This document shows, in pieces, positions 1-7,302 of a stretch of DNA of 64,000 nucleotides (position 1 is its first letter; the number at the start of each line of letters is the position of its first letter). Position numbers and translations under genes: made by a program. The notes beneath the pieces were generated by a model. That model was not told the DNA's origin and ran no database searches. It saw nothing but the letters and a program-made list of their open reading frames with translations. Source of the stretch: Pseudoalteromonas rubra (GTDB taxonomy: Bacteria; Pseudomonadota; Gammaproteobacteria; Enterobacterales; Alteromonadaceae); the NCBI RefSeq assembly GCF_005887095.1, contig NZ_PNCI01000008.1, positions 248,001 to 312,000 on the forward strand, given 5' to 3'.

Positions 1-590
1 CCCAAATCAATACAGGCCGGCAGGATCTCAGTTTCAATATCACGGCTCCACAGTGAATACTCGCTCTGCAGTGCTTCAACCTGGTGTACCTGGTTGGCAC
101 GACGCAGCGTATCGGCAGAGACTTCAGACAGACCGATGGCCTTGATCTTACCCTCTTTAACCAGCTCAGCCAGCGCTTCCATAGGCTCTTCGATAGGCAC
201 ATTCGGGTCACGACGGTGCATATAATAAATGTCCAGCGCTTCGAGGTTCATACGCTTCAGTGACGCCTCGCACGCTGCTTTGACATATTCTTTGCTGTTA
301 TCAATGATCAGGTTGTATTTGTCGTTTGGATCGCGGCGAATACCAAATTTTGAGGCAAAGACGATATCATCACGCTTACTACCAATGTCACTGACAAACT
401 GGCCCAGCAATGATTCGTTGTGACCCTGACCATACATATCCGCTGTATCGAAATGGTTATAACCCATATCCAGTGCAGCGTGCAGCGTTTCCAGAGATTG
501 CGCATCATTGCGCTCACCGTAGAACTCACTCATTCCCATGCAGCCCAAGCCAATTGGAGATACCAGTTTGTTTGCTAGTCGTTTAGACAT
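1..590 (-). CDS. Aldo/keto reductase, C-terminus cut by window edge
   Basis: NAD(P)H-dependent oxidoreductase of the aldo/keto reductase superfamily. The protein starts at the ATG at 590 (MSKRLANKLVSPIGLGCMGM) and runs off the left edge after about 196 residues. The AKR pattern is visible: the N-terminal strand ending GLGCMGMS, the catalytic Asp in FDTADMYG with the Tyr four residues on, Lys in FASKFG, and His in YYMHRRDP, giving the D-Y-K-H tetrad. Its substrate cannot be told from sequence. It lies 137 bp downstream of the HAD phosphatase gene on the same strand, separated by a strong hairpin, so it is probably a separate transcript, though a role as the reductase of the adjacent AfsA/HAD unit cannot be excluded. 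Confidence 0.88.
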   Translation of the reverse strand, partial: MSKRLANKLVSPIGLGCMGMSEFYGERNDAQSLETLHAALDMGYNHFDTADMYGQGHNESLLGQFVSDIGSKRDDIVFASKFGIRRDPNDKYNLIIDNSKEYVKAACEASLKRMNLEALDIYYMHRRDPNVPIEEPMEALAELVKEGKIKAIGLSEVSADTLRRANQVHQVEALQSEYSLWSRDIETEILPACIDL

Positions 591-644
591 AATTCTCTTC
601 CATTTTAGTTAAGTTAAATTGTGTTCAATTACATTACCTGGATG

Positions 645-683
645 CCAGAAACAGCCTCCCCGCGACGGGGCACTTATTTCTGG
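645..683. terminator. Hairpin between HAD phosphatase and aldo/keto reductase genes
   Basis: Nested inverted repeat: CCAGAAA at 645-651 pairs with TTTCTGG at 677-683, and an inner CCCCG/CGGGG pair surrounds a short GC loop. It follows the HAD gene stop (728) on the minus strand. There is no clear U-run, so it may be a transcript-end hairpin rather than a textbook intrinsic terminator. Confidence 0.4.
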
Positions 684-727
684 TTATCCTGCTGTAGTTA
701 TCCAGTTGCGTTTATTGTTGATTAAAA

Positions 728-1453
728 TTAGAGGCAGACGTACTGCCTGAACGTACAGTTCTGATCAGAAACTGTGGTGAATACTTCATACCCGGCGTCC
801 CGATTCGCGACCAGGGTTGGCGCTGGCGGATCTACCAGAAACCCTTTATTAACAGCACCTAACATAGGAAAGTCACTGAGGTCATCACCAAAAGCCAGAC
901 AGTTTTCGGCAGAGATCTGGTGCTGACGTAAAAACTGCGCAATAAAATGTGCCTTCCCCTGACCTATGCTCGGCAGGTCATCCAGCTCGCCTGTATAGCG
1001 TCCATTTTTTTGCTGTTGAGGCGCGCACAACACATCACTGACCTGCCACACTGCCGCAAAAGGTGCCAGCAGGTGATACCCGGATCCGGAAACCAAAATG
1101 ATGTTATATCCAGCTTGCTGTAATGCCTTCAGTGCAGCCAGCGGAGCCGGCTTAGTGTAAGCATCTGGCTCGGGCAAAGTGGTAAACCACAGCTGCGCCG
1201 CCTCAGCAAACGCACTGACTTCAACCCCCTCAAATAAGGTGTAGTAAAAGCGATTGATTTCACTGCGTGGACGCTGCGCTGAAAATAAGCCCGTAAGGCG
1301 TTCGCGCCAGGCTCCGAACCGTTCAGCCGGAACCAAAAGCGCGTTGTCCTGTAAAAAGTCGGCGAATGAAAACATACTTTTCAGGTCGATAAGCGTGTTA
1401 TCGACGTCAAAGAACGCGCAGGGTCTCTGCGCGATGACATTAGGCTGCCACAT
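728..1453 (-). CDS. HAD-superfamily phosphatase (SerB-like, HAD-IB type)
   Basis: Predicted cytoplasmic phosphomonoesterase of 241 residues. All HAD motifs are present: motif I FFDVDNTL with nucleophile Asp16 and acid/base Asp18, motif II Ser122 in ILVSGSG, motif III Lys167, and motif IV GDDLSD (Asp190, Asp191, Asp194). A helical cap lies between motifs I and II, as in HAD-IB enzymes. The ATG at 1453 is preferred over the GTG one codon upstream because AAGGAG lies 9 nt before it. The gene overlaps the end of the AfsA-like gene by 14 bp, so the two are probably translationally coupled. In Streptomyces furan and butyrolactone pathways an AfsA enzyme makes a phosphorylated product that a phosphatase then dephosphorylates; by inference this protein could fill that role. 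Substrate is unknown. Confidence 0.82.
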   Translation of the reverse strand: MWQPNVIAQRPCAFFDVDNTLIDLKSMFSFADFLQDNALLVPAERFGAWRERLTGLFSAQRPRSEINRFYYTLFEGVEVSAFAEAAQLWFTTLPEPDAYTKPAPLAALKALQQAGYNIILVSGSGYHLLAPFAAVWQVSDVLCAPQQQKNGRYTGELDDLPSIGQGKAHFIAQFLRQHQISAENCLAFGDDLSDFPMLGAVNKGFLVDPPAPTLVANRDAGYEVFTTVSDQNCTFRQYVCL

Positions 1454-2204
1454 CACAGACGGCTCCTTGCTCAGCCAATGCCGTTTGCAGGTGCTCCACC
1501 GCCTGCTTGGCCATGCTGCCTTCTTTGCGAGACAGGAATTTCTCAGGGTAGGTACTGAACTTGGTCTTCACACGAGCACAATCCTGGCCGTTCTGCGATA
1601 AGGTCATCTCTACATCGAAGCACAAAGTGCCGCGCCCTTTGTCGGTGAAGCTCAAAATGCGATATTCCAGCTCCAGCGGCAGTGGAAATGCAAAGCTCAG
1701 ATATTCACTATCCAGCGAGTTAATCACGAAGTAACTTTTTTCAGCATCGGCCAGGAAATAGCGTTCGGTAATGGCCAAAAACGCCTGACGTGCAGATTCT
1801 GTCAGCACCATGCCCTGAATATGGTGCCCGGTGACATGGTCACCCATTTCATCGCAGGCATCGTCGATATAAATAGGCAGACGGTATACATTGTCTTCAA
1901 TTTGTTGCGGTTCCCCTAACATACCGTTGCGTTTTTGATGTTTATGGGTTTCCTGTTTATTCAGCTTATTAAAGGAAGGAGTTGCAAAGGCTGCTGCCAT
2001 GCCTTTTTCCTCCGCCAAATTAAGTAGTGCCTGGTAAGCATCTGCACAAATTCCCTGACCTAATACAAACTGGGTGGTCGAGAGCTGTTCATCATTGGTT
2101 TCCAGCATAGTGCGTGCTTGTTCATAAGTAGTAACGCCCGGGTTTTGTGCAAAGTTAGTGAATTTATTCCCGACCAGTACTTGGGTTTGCTTAACTGTTT
2201 TCAT
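1440..2204 (-). CDS. AfsA-like hotdog-domain protein (putative autoregulator/butenolide synthase)
   Basis: A 254-residue protein resembling the A-factor biosynthesis hotdog family (AfsA, ScbA, MmfL), which condense a beta-ketoacyl-ACP with dihydroxyacetone phosphate. The diagnostic segment is around residues 122-140: DHVTGHHIQGMVLTESARQ, matching the family pattern D-H-x(4)-H-x-x-G-M-x-L-x-E-x-A-R-Q. A second hotdog-like half follows (about 160-222, with FPLPLELEYRI). Start chosen at 2204 because GGAG lies 7 nt upstream; longer in-frame starts lack a ribosome site. No transmembrane segment. It heads a two-gene unit with the HAD phosphatase and is transcribed away from a secreted-protein gene. 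AfsA members are best known from actinomycetes. Family assignment is by eye; the actual substrate and product are unknown. Confidence 0.7.
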   Translation of the reverse strand: MKTVKQTQVLVGNKFTNFAQNPGVTTYEQARTMLETNDEQLSTTQFVLGQGICADAYQALLNLAEEKGMAAAFATPSFNKLNKQETHKHQKRNGMLGEPQQIEDNVYRLPIYIDDACDEMGDHVTGHHIQGMVLTESARQAFLAITERYFLADAEKSYFVINSLDSEYLSFAFPLPLELEYRILSFTDKGRGTLCFDVEMTLSQNGQDCARVKTKFSTYPEKFLSRKEGSMAKQAVEHLQTALAEQGAVCDVAA

Positions 2205-2299
2205 GATTATCTCCGTTGATGTTGGTTTATTAAGCCCGCGGCAATATTGTTGTTGCTGTCTGCCGCTTTGGTGTTTCCCATTAAAATCAACAATCGCCA

Positions 2300-2390
2300 T
2301 GAAATATATTTCACAACCCAACACGCTGTTTCAGGTACACCGTGAAATGAAGCGATAAGCAAAGAAATATCCTGAAATGGTCTGAAATAA
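2300..2390. promoter_or_regulatory. Cluster of TGAAAT half-sites with a 14-bp palindrome, divergent promoter region
   Basis: In the 273-bp gap between the AfsA-like gene and the plus-strand gene at 2478 there is a perfect palindrome TGAAATATATTTCA (2300-2313), a second dyad TTTCA-N9-TGAAA (2329-2347), and two more direct TGAAAT copies at 2373 and 2383. The direct copies at 2343, 2373 and 2383 are 30 and 10 bp apart, i.e. on the same helical face. This looks like an operator array for a dimeric regulator; no regulator gene is adjacent. Confidence 0.45.
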
Positions 2391-2477
2391 AGTTCCGGGT
2401 CAGACTGGTAAGCAAGTCAACACCACGTTGACAACCAACAATAACGAACTCAACTTCCACACTAAGGAACAAAGACA

Positions 2478-3188
2478 ATGAATAAATTTCTGACTCTGGT
2501 AGCAACCACCGCACTGACTTTTGGCACAACCAGCGCTATGGCGCAGGATGATGACTGGCAGGACAATGAAATGGCTTACCAGCAAGCGCAAGATGCGCCA
2601 CCATTTAACATTAAGCGAATTCTCAGAAACAAAACCTTTTTACGCAGCCTCAATAAACAACATGCATATTTTGAGGGCAGCCAGATAGTGCGACGTTTTT
2701 TCCTGTGCATTCCGGAAGCGTCTAACTTTAAGGAGGATTATGTACGGGTTGATGAAGTCAAAGCCTGCTTTAATGACATTGTCAGCCCGGCGATTGAACT
2801 GGATCTCAATGGTAGTCTGTCCACCGGGATTGATTCCACCATACAGATCGCAACAGAAGGTCTGGCACAACTGAGACAGAATGCGTCTTTTTCACCGACT
2901 TCTTTCTATATCAGCCATTATGAAGAAGGTAACCGACCGGGCACTGGCAGAATGGAGTTAAACTTTAATGTGTTGGTTCATCAGGAAATTGTGCAGTCCA
3001 CGGATGTTGAGCTGCCGTTTGAACCACTGCTGGGGCCGCAGCTGTTCGTCAGCAATAACACCTTAGGCGTAATTGCCACTAAGCCGGGTGAGTGGAAGAT
3101 TGATTTGCTAAAAGTGCGCTCCATTTTCACTGAGCAACGCCCGGATATCAGTTACCAAAATCCATTCCCTAACTATCCGATCAACTAA
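2478..3188 (+). CDS. Secreted protein of unknown function
   Basis: I do not recognise this 236-residue protein. It begins with a clear Sec signal peptide (MNKFLTLVATTALTFGTTSAMA, cleavage probably after residue 22), then an acidic linker (QDDDWQDNE), and has only two cysteines in the mature part (C77 and C97), which could form a disulfide. The rest reads as a mixed alpha/beta periplasmic protein with no membrane segment. The start has a good ribosome site (AAGGA, 12 nt upstream). It is the only plus-strand gene among minus-strand biosynthetic genes, divergent from the AfsA-like gene and convergent with the aminotransferase operon, with which it shares a bidirectional terminator. It could be a product-binding or export accessory protein, but nothing in the sequence proves that. 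Confidence 0.75.
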   Translation: MNKFLTLVATTALTFGTTSAMAQDDDWQDNEMAYQQAQDAPPFNIKRILRNKTFLRSLNKQHAYFEGSQIVRRFFLCIPEASNFKEDYVRVDEVKACFNDIVSPAIELDLNGSLSTGIDSTIQIATEGLAQLRQNASFSPTSFYISHYEEGNRPGTGRMELNFNVLVHQEIVQSTDVELPFEPLLGPQLFVSNNTLGVIATKPGEWKIDLLKVRSIFTEQRPDISYQNPFPNYPIN

Positions 3189-3245
3189 TTGGGTGCATCC
3201 GCGTCATCGCGGGTGAACTTCCATCTCCAATGTGGTCCCAAGCCC

Positions 3246-3273
3246 AAAAGACTGGCCTCGCGCCAGTCTTTTT
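3246..3273. terminator. Bidirectional intrinsic terminator
   Basis: AAAAGACTGG - CCTCGCG - CCAGTCTTTTT, a stem flanked by A- and T-runs. It serves both the secreted-protein gene (ends 3188) and the convergent aminotransferase operon (ends 3283). Confidence 0.9.
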
Positions 3274-3282
3274 ATTTTTCGG

Positions 3283-4626
3283 TTACGCCGCTTTGACACC
3301 GGTAATTTTATATAACCACTTTCTGGGCATAGTGAACTGACGTTTGATCAGCGCATTCATCAGCTTCAGAAATAGCTTTGGACGCTTACCTAAGGTCGCA
3401 AGCACCCCTTCCAACGCTGTGATACAACGCGTGACCTCATCATGAGACACAGTCAGTGGCGGATAAAATCTCAGTACCGGATGCGTTGCCTTTTCATTCA
3501 TAGAGTGACCCAAATGAATGTTGTGGCGTCCCATCATCATAGTAATCGCCGTTTCAACCGCCGGACTGGCACACTTTAACCCGGTCATCAGGCCAACCCC
3601 GGGCACGTCTAATACCAGGTCTGGATATTTAGCTGCCACCCGGCGCATCTCGCTAAGCAGATATTCACCTTGCTTTTGCGCACGTGACACCAATTGCTTC
3701 TGCTCGATAAAATCCAGTGCTGCCAGAGCGGCGCTGCTGCTATAGGGGTGGCCCCCGGCAGTCGCGAAGAAAGCCTCATCCACTTGGATGTCATTGCGCA
3801 GTCGCCTGTCCAGGCGCTCGGAGAAAACCGCAACGGCAATCGCCGCATGTCCACCAGTCAGACCTTTAGACAGGATCACGATATCCGGCTCCACCTGATC
3901 ATAGTCAATCCCGAACATTTTGCCGCAACGGCCAAACGCGGTCTGGATCTCATCAGCAACCAGGTAAGTGCCATACTCCCGGCACAGGCTTTCCACTTGT
4001 TTCAGATAACCCAGCTGAGGCACCTGCAGGTAAGGCCCACCCAGTATGGGTTCAATGAAAACGGCTGCTGCCCCGCCTGCGATGGCTTCACGCATTTGTG
4101 CAATGTCACCAAAATCCACATACACGACGTTGTCTGCCAGCTTACCAAATGGCAATCGATGACCACGCTGACCGAGAATATTGAGCGCCCCCAAAGTTTT
4201 GCCATGATAACTGTTACGGGCTACCACGATCCGGTCGCTGCTCGGGTGAGCGGTGATCACCGCACGCATAGACAATTCACTGGCCTCGGCACCCGAATTA
4301 CAGTAGTAGCTGCGATTCAGGTCGCCCGGCAGCATCTCTGCGAGGCGCTGTGACAAACGCTGTGTTTGCTGATCTTCCACTCCAACAGCACCAATTGACA
4401 CTTGCTCCAGCTGTGCCGTCACCGCAGCCTGGATCTCAGGCTGAGTATGACCGACGATGAATACACCGTAACTACAGGCAAAGTCGAGGAATTCATTGCC
4501 AAGATGGTCGCGGATCACTGTATTGTGCGCAGTTTGTTCCATAGTACGGCGGCTCACTCGGTACAGGCTTGCAGCTGTCGGGTTCCAGTGTTGATCTAAA
4601 GTCTCTACTGTTTGTTGCAGATCCAT
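3283..4626 (-). CDS. Class III PLP-dependent aminotransferase, catalytic member of a pair
   Basis: A 447-residue fold-type I aminotransferase of the class III (ornithine/GABA/omega-transaminase) group. Visible cofactor residues: phosphate-binding SGAEASE (111-117), PLP-stacking Tyr140-His141-Gly142, pyridine-nitrogen Asp225 in VADEIQTAFGRCG, and Schiff-base Lys254 in VILSKGLTGGH. A C-terminal tail of about 30 basic/hydrophobic residues (FLKLMNALIKRQF) extends past the usual end. Its ATG overlaps the stop of the preceding gene as TAATG, and a strong AAGGAGG lies inside that gene's end, so the two are translationally coupled. It is the last gene of the dioxygenase-ligase-aminotransferase operon. 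The upstream neighbour has the same fold but no cofactor lysine, so a heterodimer is plausible. Substrate unknown; an aldehyde or ketone formed in the same pathway is likely. Confidence 0.9.
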   Translation of the reverse strand: MDLQQTVETLDQHWNPTAASLYRVSRRTMEQTAHNTVIRDHLGNEFLDFACSYGVFIVGHTQPEIQAAVTAQLEQVSIGAVGVEDQQTQRLSQRLAEMLPGDLNRSYYCNSGAEASELSMRAVITAHPSSDRIVVARNSYHGKTLGALNILGQRGHRLPFGKLADNVVYVDFGDIAQMREAIAGGAAAVFIEPILGGPYLQVPQLGYLKQVESLCREYGTYLVADEIQTAFGRCGKMFGIDYDQVEPDIVILSKGLTGGHAAIAVAVFSERLDRRLRNDIQVDEAFFATAGGHPYSSSAALAALDFIEQKQLVSRAQKQGEYLLSEMRRVAAKYPDLVLDVPGVGLMTGLKCASPAVETAITMMMGRHNIHLGHSMNEKATHPVLRFYPPLTVSHDEVTRCITALEGVLATLGKRPKLFLKLMNALIKRQFTMPRKWLYKITGVKAA

Positions 4627-5759
4627 TATGCTGCCTCCTTGACGTTAACTTGCTTGATGATTTTACTTAATGTGGCGCAGGCCTCTGCTAGTTCACTGTC
4701 ACTGATCATCAAAGGCGGAGTCAGATGCAGTTCATGCCCCCGTGTGGCAACCAGTAATCCGGCTTCAGCTAATGCCAGCTTCATGGCATCCGCTTGTGCA
4801 GCGTTTTTCAGCGTGACATACACCAGGCTCCCTGCCTGCTTACAGCTTGCTTGTCCGTCTATGCTGCTCACCAGTTGCGCACCTATCTGAGTTTGCCTGT
4901 TCGCAACCCCCTGAGACTCCAGCGCAATTAGTGCCTGTAATGCTGCTACACAACTGGCCGGGTTCCCGCCAGTGGTGCTACCGTGCAACGATGGGTTTTG
5001 CTTGCCGTAAACCAAGTCATTCAGTGCCTTGTGTGTGACATATCCCCCCACTGGCACACACCCTGCGTTCAGGGCACCACCAATAACCATCACATCAGGG
5101 ACCACTGAAGTCAGTTCAGTCGCAAAATTGCGACCACAACGACCCATGCCCGTATTCACTTCATAGGCAATCATGGTGGCACCTGTACTCTTGGACAGGG
5201 TGCGCATGGTCATCAGGAATTCTTCGCTCAGCGGCAACAGCTGCTGTTGCGTCAATACAGGTTCATAAACCACAGCAAGCGTTTGCGCGGTAATAGCACT
5301 GGCTAACGCCTTACTGTCATTGGCTTCGACAAAGACAGGACGCAATGGCAGATAATCCAAAGACACACCTGATTGTGAGAAATACTGGCCATAGCTCAGA
5401 CAACCTAAATGGCTCCCGGATACCACCACCACCTGATCGCGATCCGGGTTTGCACCCCGGGCCAGCTTCAGTGCCCCATCAAAAGACTCTTCTCCAGAGT
5501 TACAGATATAGCTGACAGACAGCTCGCCTGGCATCAGCTGTGCAATTTTATCCACCAGACTTGCCAACACTGGGGTGATCATCACTCGGTTTGATAATGG
5601 CATGGCCTCGACCTGGGCCTTAACCGCCGCGACAATCTCGCGCTGCCCATGGCCAAAACCACCACTGCGCAAATCAATTGCTGTGCTGCCGTCATCAAAT
5701 GTCAAAGTGGCGCCAGAGGCGCTTTGCAGCGTCCGGCTGGTTGTTTTTACTGTCATCAT
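4626..5759 (-). CDS. Class III aminotransferase homologue lacking the PLP lysine (pseudo-aminotransferase)
   Basis: A 377-residue protein that aligns clearly to class III aminotransferases: CNSGEESFDGAL (87-97), AYEVNTGMGRCGRNF (198-212), PDVMVIGGALNAGCVPVGG (221-239) and the intersubunit loop HGSTTGGNP (259-267). Three cofactor residues are gone compared with its neighbour: Lys254 becomes Gly228, Asp225 becomes Tyr199, and the stacking Tyr140 becomes His117. The reading was checked directly on the minus strand at about 5060-5180. The frame is intact and the overlaps are operon-like, so it is not a decaying gene. Class III enzymes build each active site from two subunits and the Thr of the GST loop comes from the partner, so by inference this protein could complete the active site of the downstream paralogue. 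The start is 5759 or the adjacent ATG at 5756, after AAAGGAG. Confidence 0.85.
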   Translation of the reverse strand: MMTVKTTSRTLQSASGATLTFDDGSTAIDLRSGGFGHGQREIVAAVKAQVEAMPLSNRVMITPVLASLVDKIAQLMPGELSVSYICNSGEESFDGALKLARGANPDRDQVVVVSGSHLGCLSYGQYFSQSGVSLDYLPLRPVFVEANDSKALASAITAQTLAVVYEPVLTQQQLLPLSEEFLMTMRTLSKSTGATMIAYEVNTGMGRCGRNFATELTSVVPDVMVIGGALNAGCVPVGGYVTHKALNDLVYGKQNPSLHGSTTGGNPASCVAALQALIALESQGVANRQTQIGAQLVSSIDGQASCKQAGSLVYVTLKNAAQADAMKLALAEAGLLVATRGHELHLTPPLMISDSELAEACATLSKIIKQVNVKEAA

Positions 5760-5767
5760 TTGCTCCT

Positions 5768-7294
5768 TTATGCTGCGATATCAGCAAAGAAATCCTGGGC
5801 TATCTTGTCCCGCATCGGGCGCCCGGTTACGGTAAAGTAGCGGCGTCTGAGTGATTCACTCAGATGTTGCACTCGCACTTGCTGGATCTGACAATAGGTC
5901 GGCAATCTCGAGGCCACCTGTGCCAGCGCCGCCTGGATCTGTACTTCGTCCATTTCTTGGTTAGTAAACACCACACCTGAAATGCTTTCCTGTGCTTCAC
6001 CGAACACCACCACATCAGCCACATCATCCAGCTCTTTGTAGGTCGCCTCGACCCACTCCGGGCTGACATTACGGCCACTGGACAAAATGATGACATTCTT
6101 GATCCGACCTTCAATATAGAGGTAACCCTGTTCATCAAAGTGAGCCAAATCACCGGTATGCAAAAAACCCTCGTCATTGAACTCGCATGCACTGATATCG
6201 CGATTAAGGTAGCCGGCACACAGGCTGGGACTCTTGATCAGCAGCTCGCCTTCTTCAATCCGCGCTTCAAGCCCGGGCAATAGCTTGCCAACACTGCCCA
6301 GTTTTTTTCCGGCACCAGTATTAATCGCCACCACCGATGAGTTTTCGCTCAGCCCGTAGCCTTCATCAACCTCCAGTCCATACGCTTGCAGGTCAATCAG
6401 CAGTTGTGCCGACACTTTTGCCCCGCCAGTAACAACGTGTACCTGATTAGAGCCGAAGATATCCGCAACACTCATTTCGCCACGCTGTAAAATGCTGAGA
6501 GTCTCCTCAAGTAGCTTAGGAGGCAGGTAAAGGACATTGCAGTTGGCATAACGGACACTTTCCAGATATTCACCCGCCATACCGCTTTGGGTACTGAAAG
6601 GTCGGATCCCGCTCGGCAGTAAAGTGCAGGAACCACCGCTGCTAAAGGGCAGATAAATGGCCAGTACCTGCTCAATCAGCAGCGAAAATGGCACCATAGA
6701 ATAGTAATGCCAGGGGCCCAGGTGTTGATAAACCTGTGCCAGCGTCTCTATCAGACCACCCAGCCCGGCATCACGGATCAACACGCCTTTTGGCGCTGAC
6801 GTTGTGCCCGAGGTATGAATGATTTTAATCACGTCCTGCTGTTGCAGCTGGGTTAGTAACTCTGCATTAGGCGCTTTTTCAGTGGCTTTGATTAGAGTGC
6901 CATCTGAAAAGATCACACCAACCTGAGGGGCTGCGGCCATGATCCGTTTTGCCACCTGAAAATCATCCACAAAACAGTAGCCAACCGGCTCAAGCAAATG
7001 CGCAATTTGCTCGTCACTGAACTCAGTTGGAATTGGAACACTGATTGTTTTGCTCACAATGCAGTGGGTGTCCAGCAAAATCCAGTTCGCACTCGGATCT
7101 ATGGCTATCGCAACAAGGTGCTGATCGATGTCAGCCACTTGTGCGGTTAGTCTGGTATTGAGCTGTGCCAGTGCATGACGAAAATCCTGCATTGTCAGCT
7201 GTTGTGCACTGCCAGACTGCTTGACGACAACCTGCTGCGCCTCTGTATTTTGAAGAAATTGTCCGACGATCTCGGTTAATTTAGCCTGTTTCAT
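5768..7294 (-). CDS. Acyl-adenylate-forming enzyme (AMP-dependent synthetase/ligase)
   Basis: ANL-superfamily enzyme, 508 residues, expected to activate a carboxylic acid with ATP to the acyl-AMP and pass it to CoA or a carrier protein. Motifs: P-loop-like HTSGTTSAPKGV (about 160-171), GYGLSENSS, HTGDLAHFDEQG with the ribose-binding Asp, and GRIKNVIILSSGRNVSPEWVE, the last resembling long-chain acyl-CoA/ACP ligases. The C-terminal A10 motif reads FTVTGRPMRDK, with Arg where the adenylation Lys usually stands. The start is ATG 7294 (AGGAG 5 nt upstream) rather than the GTG two codons earlier. It begins 8 bp after the dioxygenase stop and ends 8 bp before the pseudo-aminotransferase. No carrier protein gene is visible nearby, so the acceptor is unknown. 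Confidence 0.88.
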   Translation of the reverse strand: MKQAKLTEIVGQFLQNTEAQQVVVKQSGSAQQLTMQDFRHALAQLNTRLTAQVADIDQHLVAIAIDPSANWILLDTHCIVSKTISVPIPTEFSDEQIAHLLEPVGYCFVDDFQVAKRIMAAAPQVGVIFSDGTLIKATEKAPNAELLTQLQQQDVIKIIHTSGTTSAPKGVLIRDAGLGGLIETLAQVYQHLGPWHYYSMVPFSLLIEQVLAIYLPFSSGGSCTLLPSGIRPFSTQSGMAGEYLESVRYANCNVLYLPPKLLEETLSILQRGEMSVADIFGSNQVHVVTGGAKVSAQLLIDLQAYGLEVDEGYGLSENSSVVAINTGAGKKLGSVGKLLPGLEARIEEGELLIKSPSLCAGYLNRDISACEFNDEGFLHTGDLAHFDEQGYLYIEGRIKNVIILSSGRNVSPEWVEATYKELDDVADVVVFGEAQESISGVVFTNQEMDEVQIQAALAQVASRLPTYCQIQQVRVQHLSESLRRRYFTVTGRPMRDKIAQDFFADIAA

Positions 7295-7302
7295 GTTCAC
7301 TC

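Noticed and set aside
3694..4353. 219-codon frame opposite the catalytic aminotransferase
   Set aside because: Antisense shadow of a gene with clear motifs on the minus strand; its protein has no motif of its own.
4626..5759. Pseudo-aminotransferase considered as a decaying pseudogene
   Set aside because: The frame is complete, ribosome sites and overlaps are operon-like, and other conserved aminotransferase segments are intact; only cofactor residues are changed.
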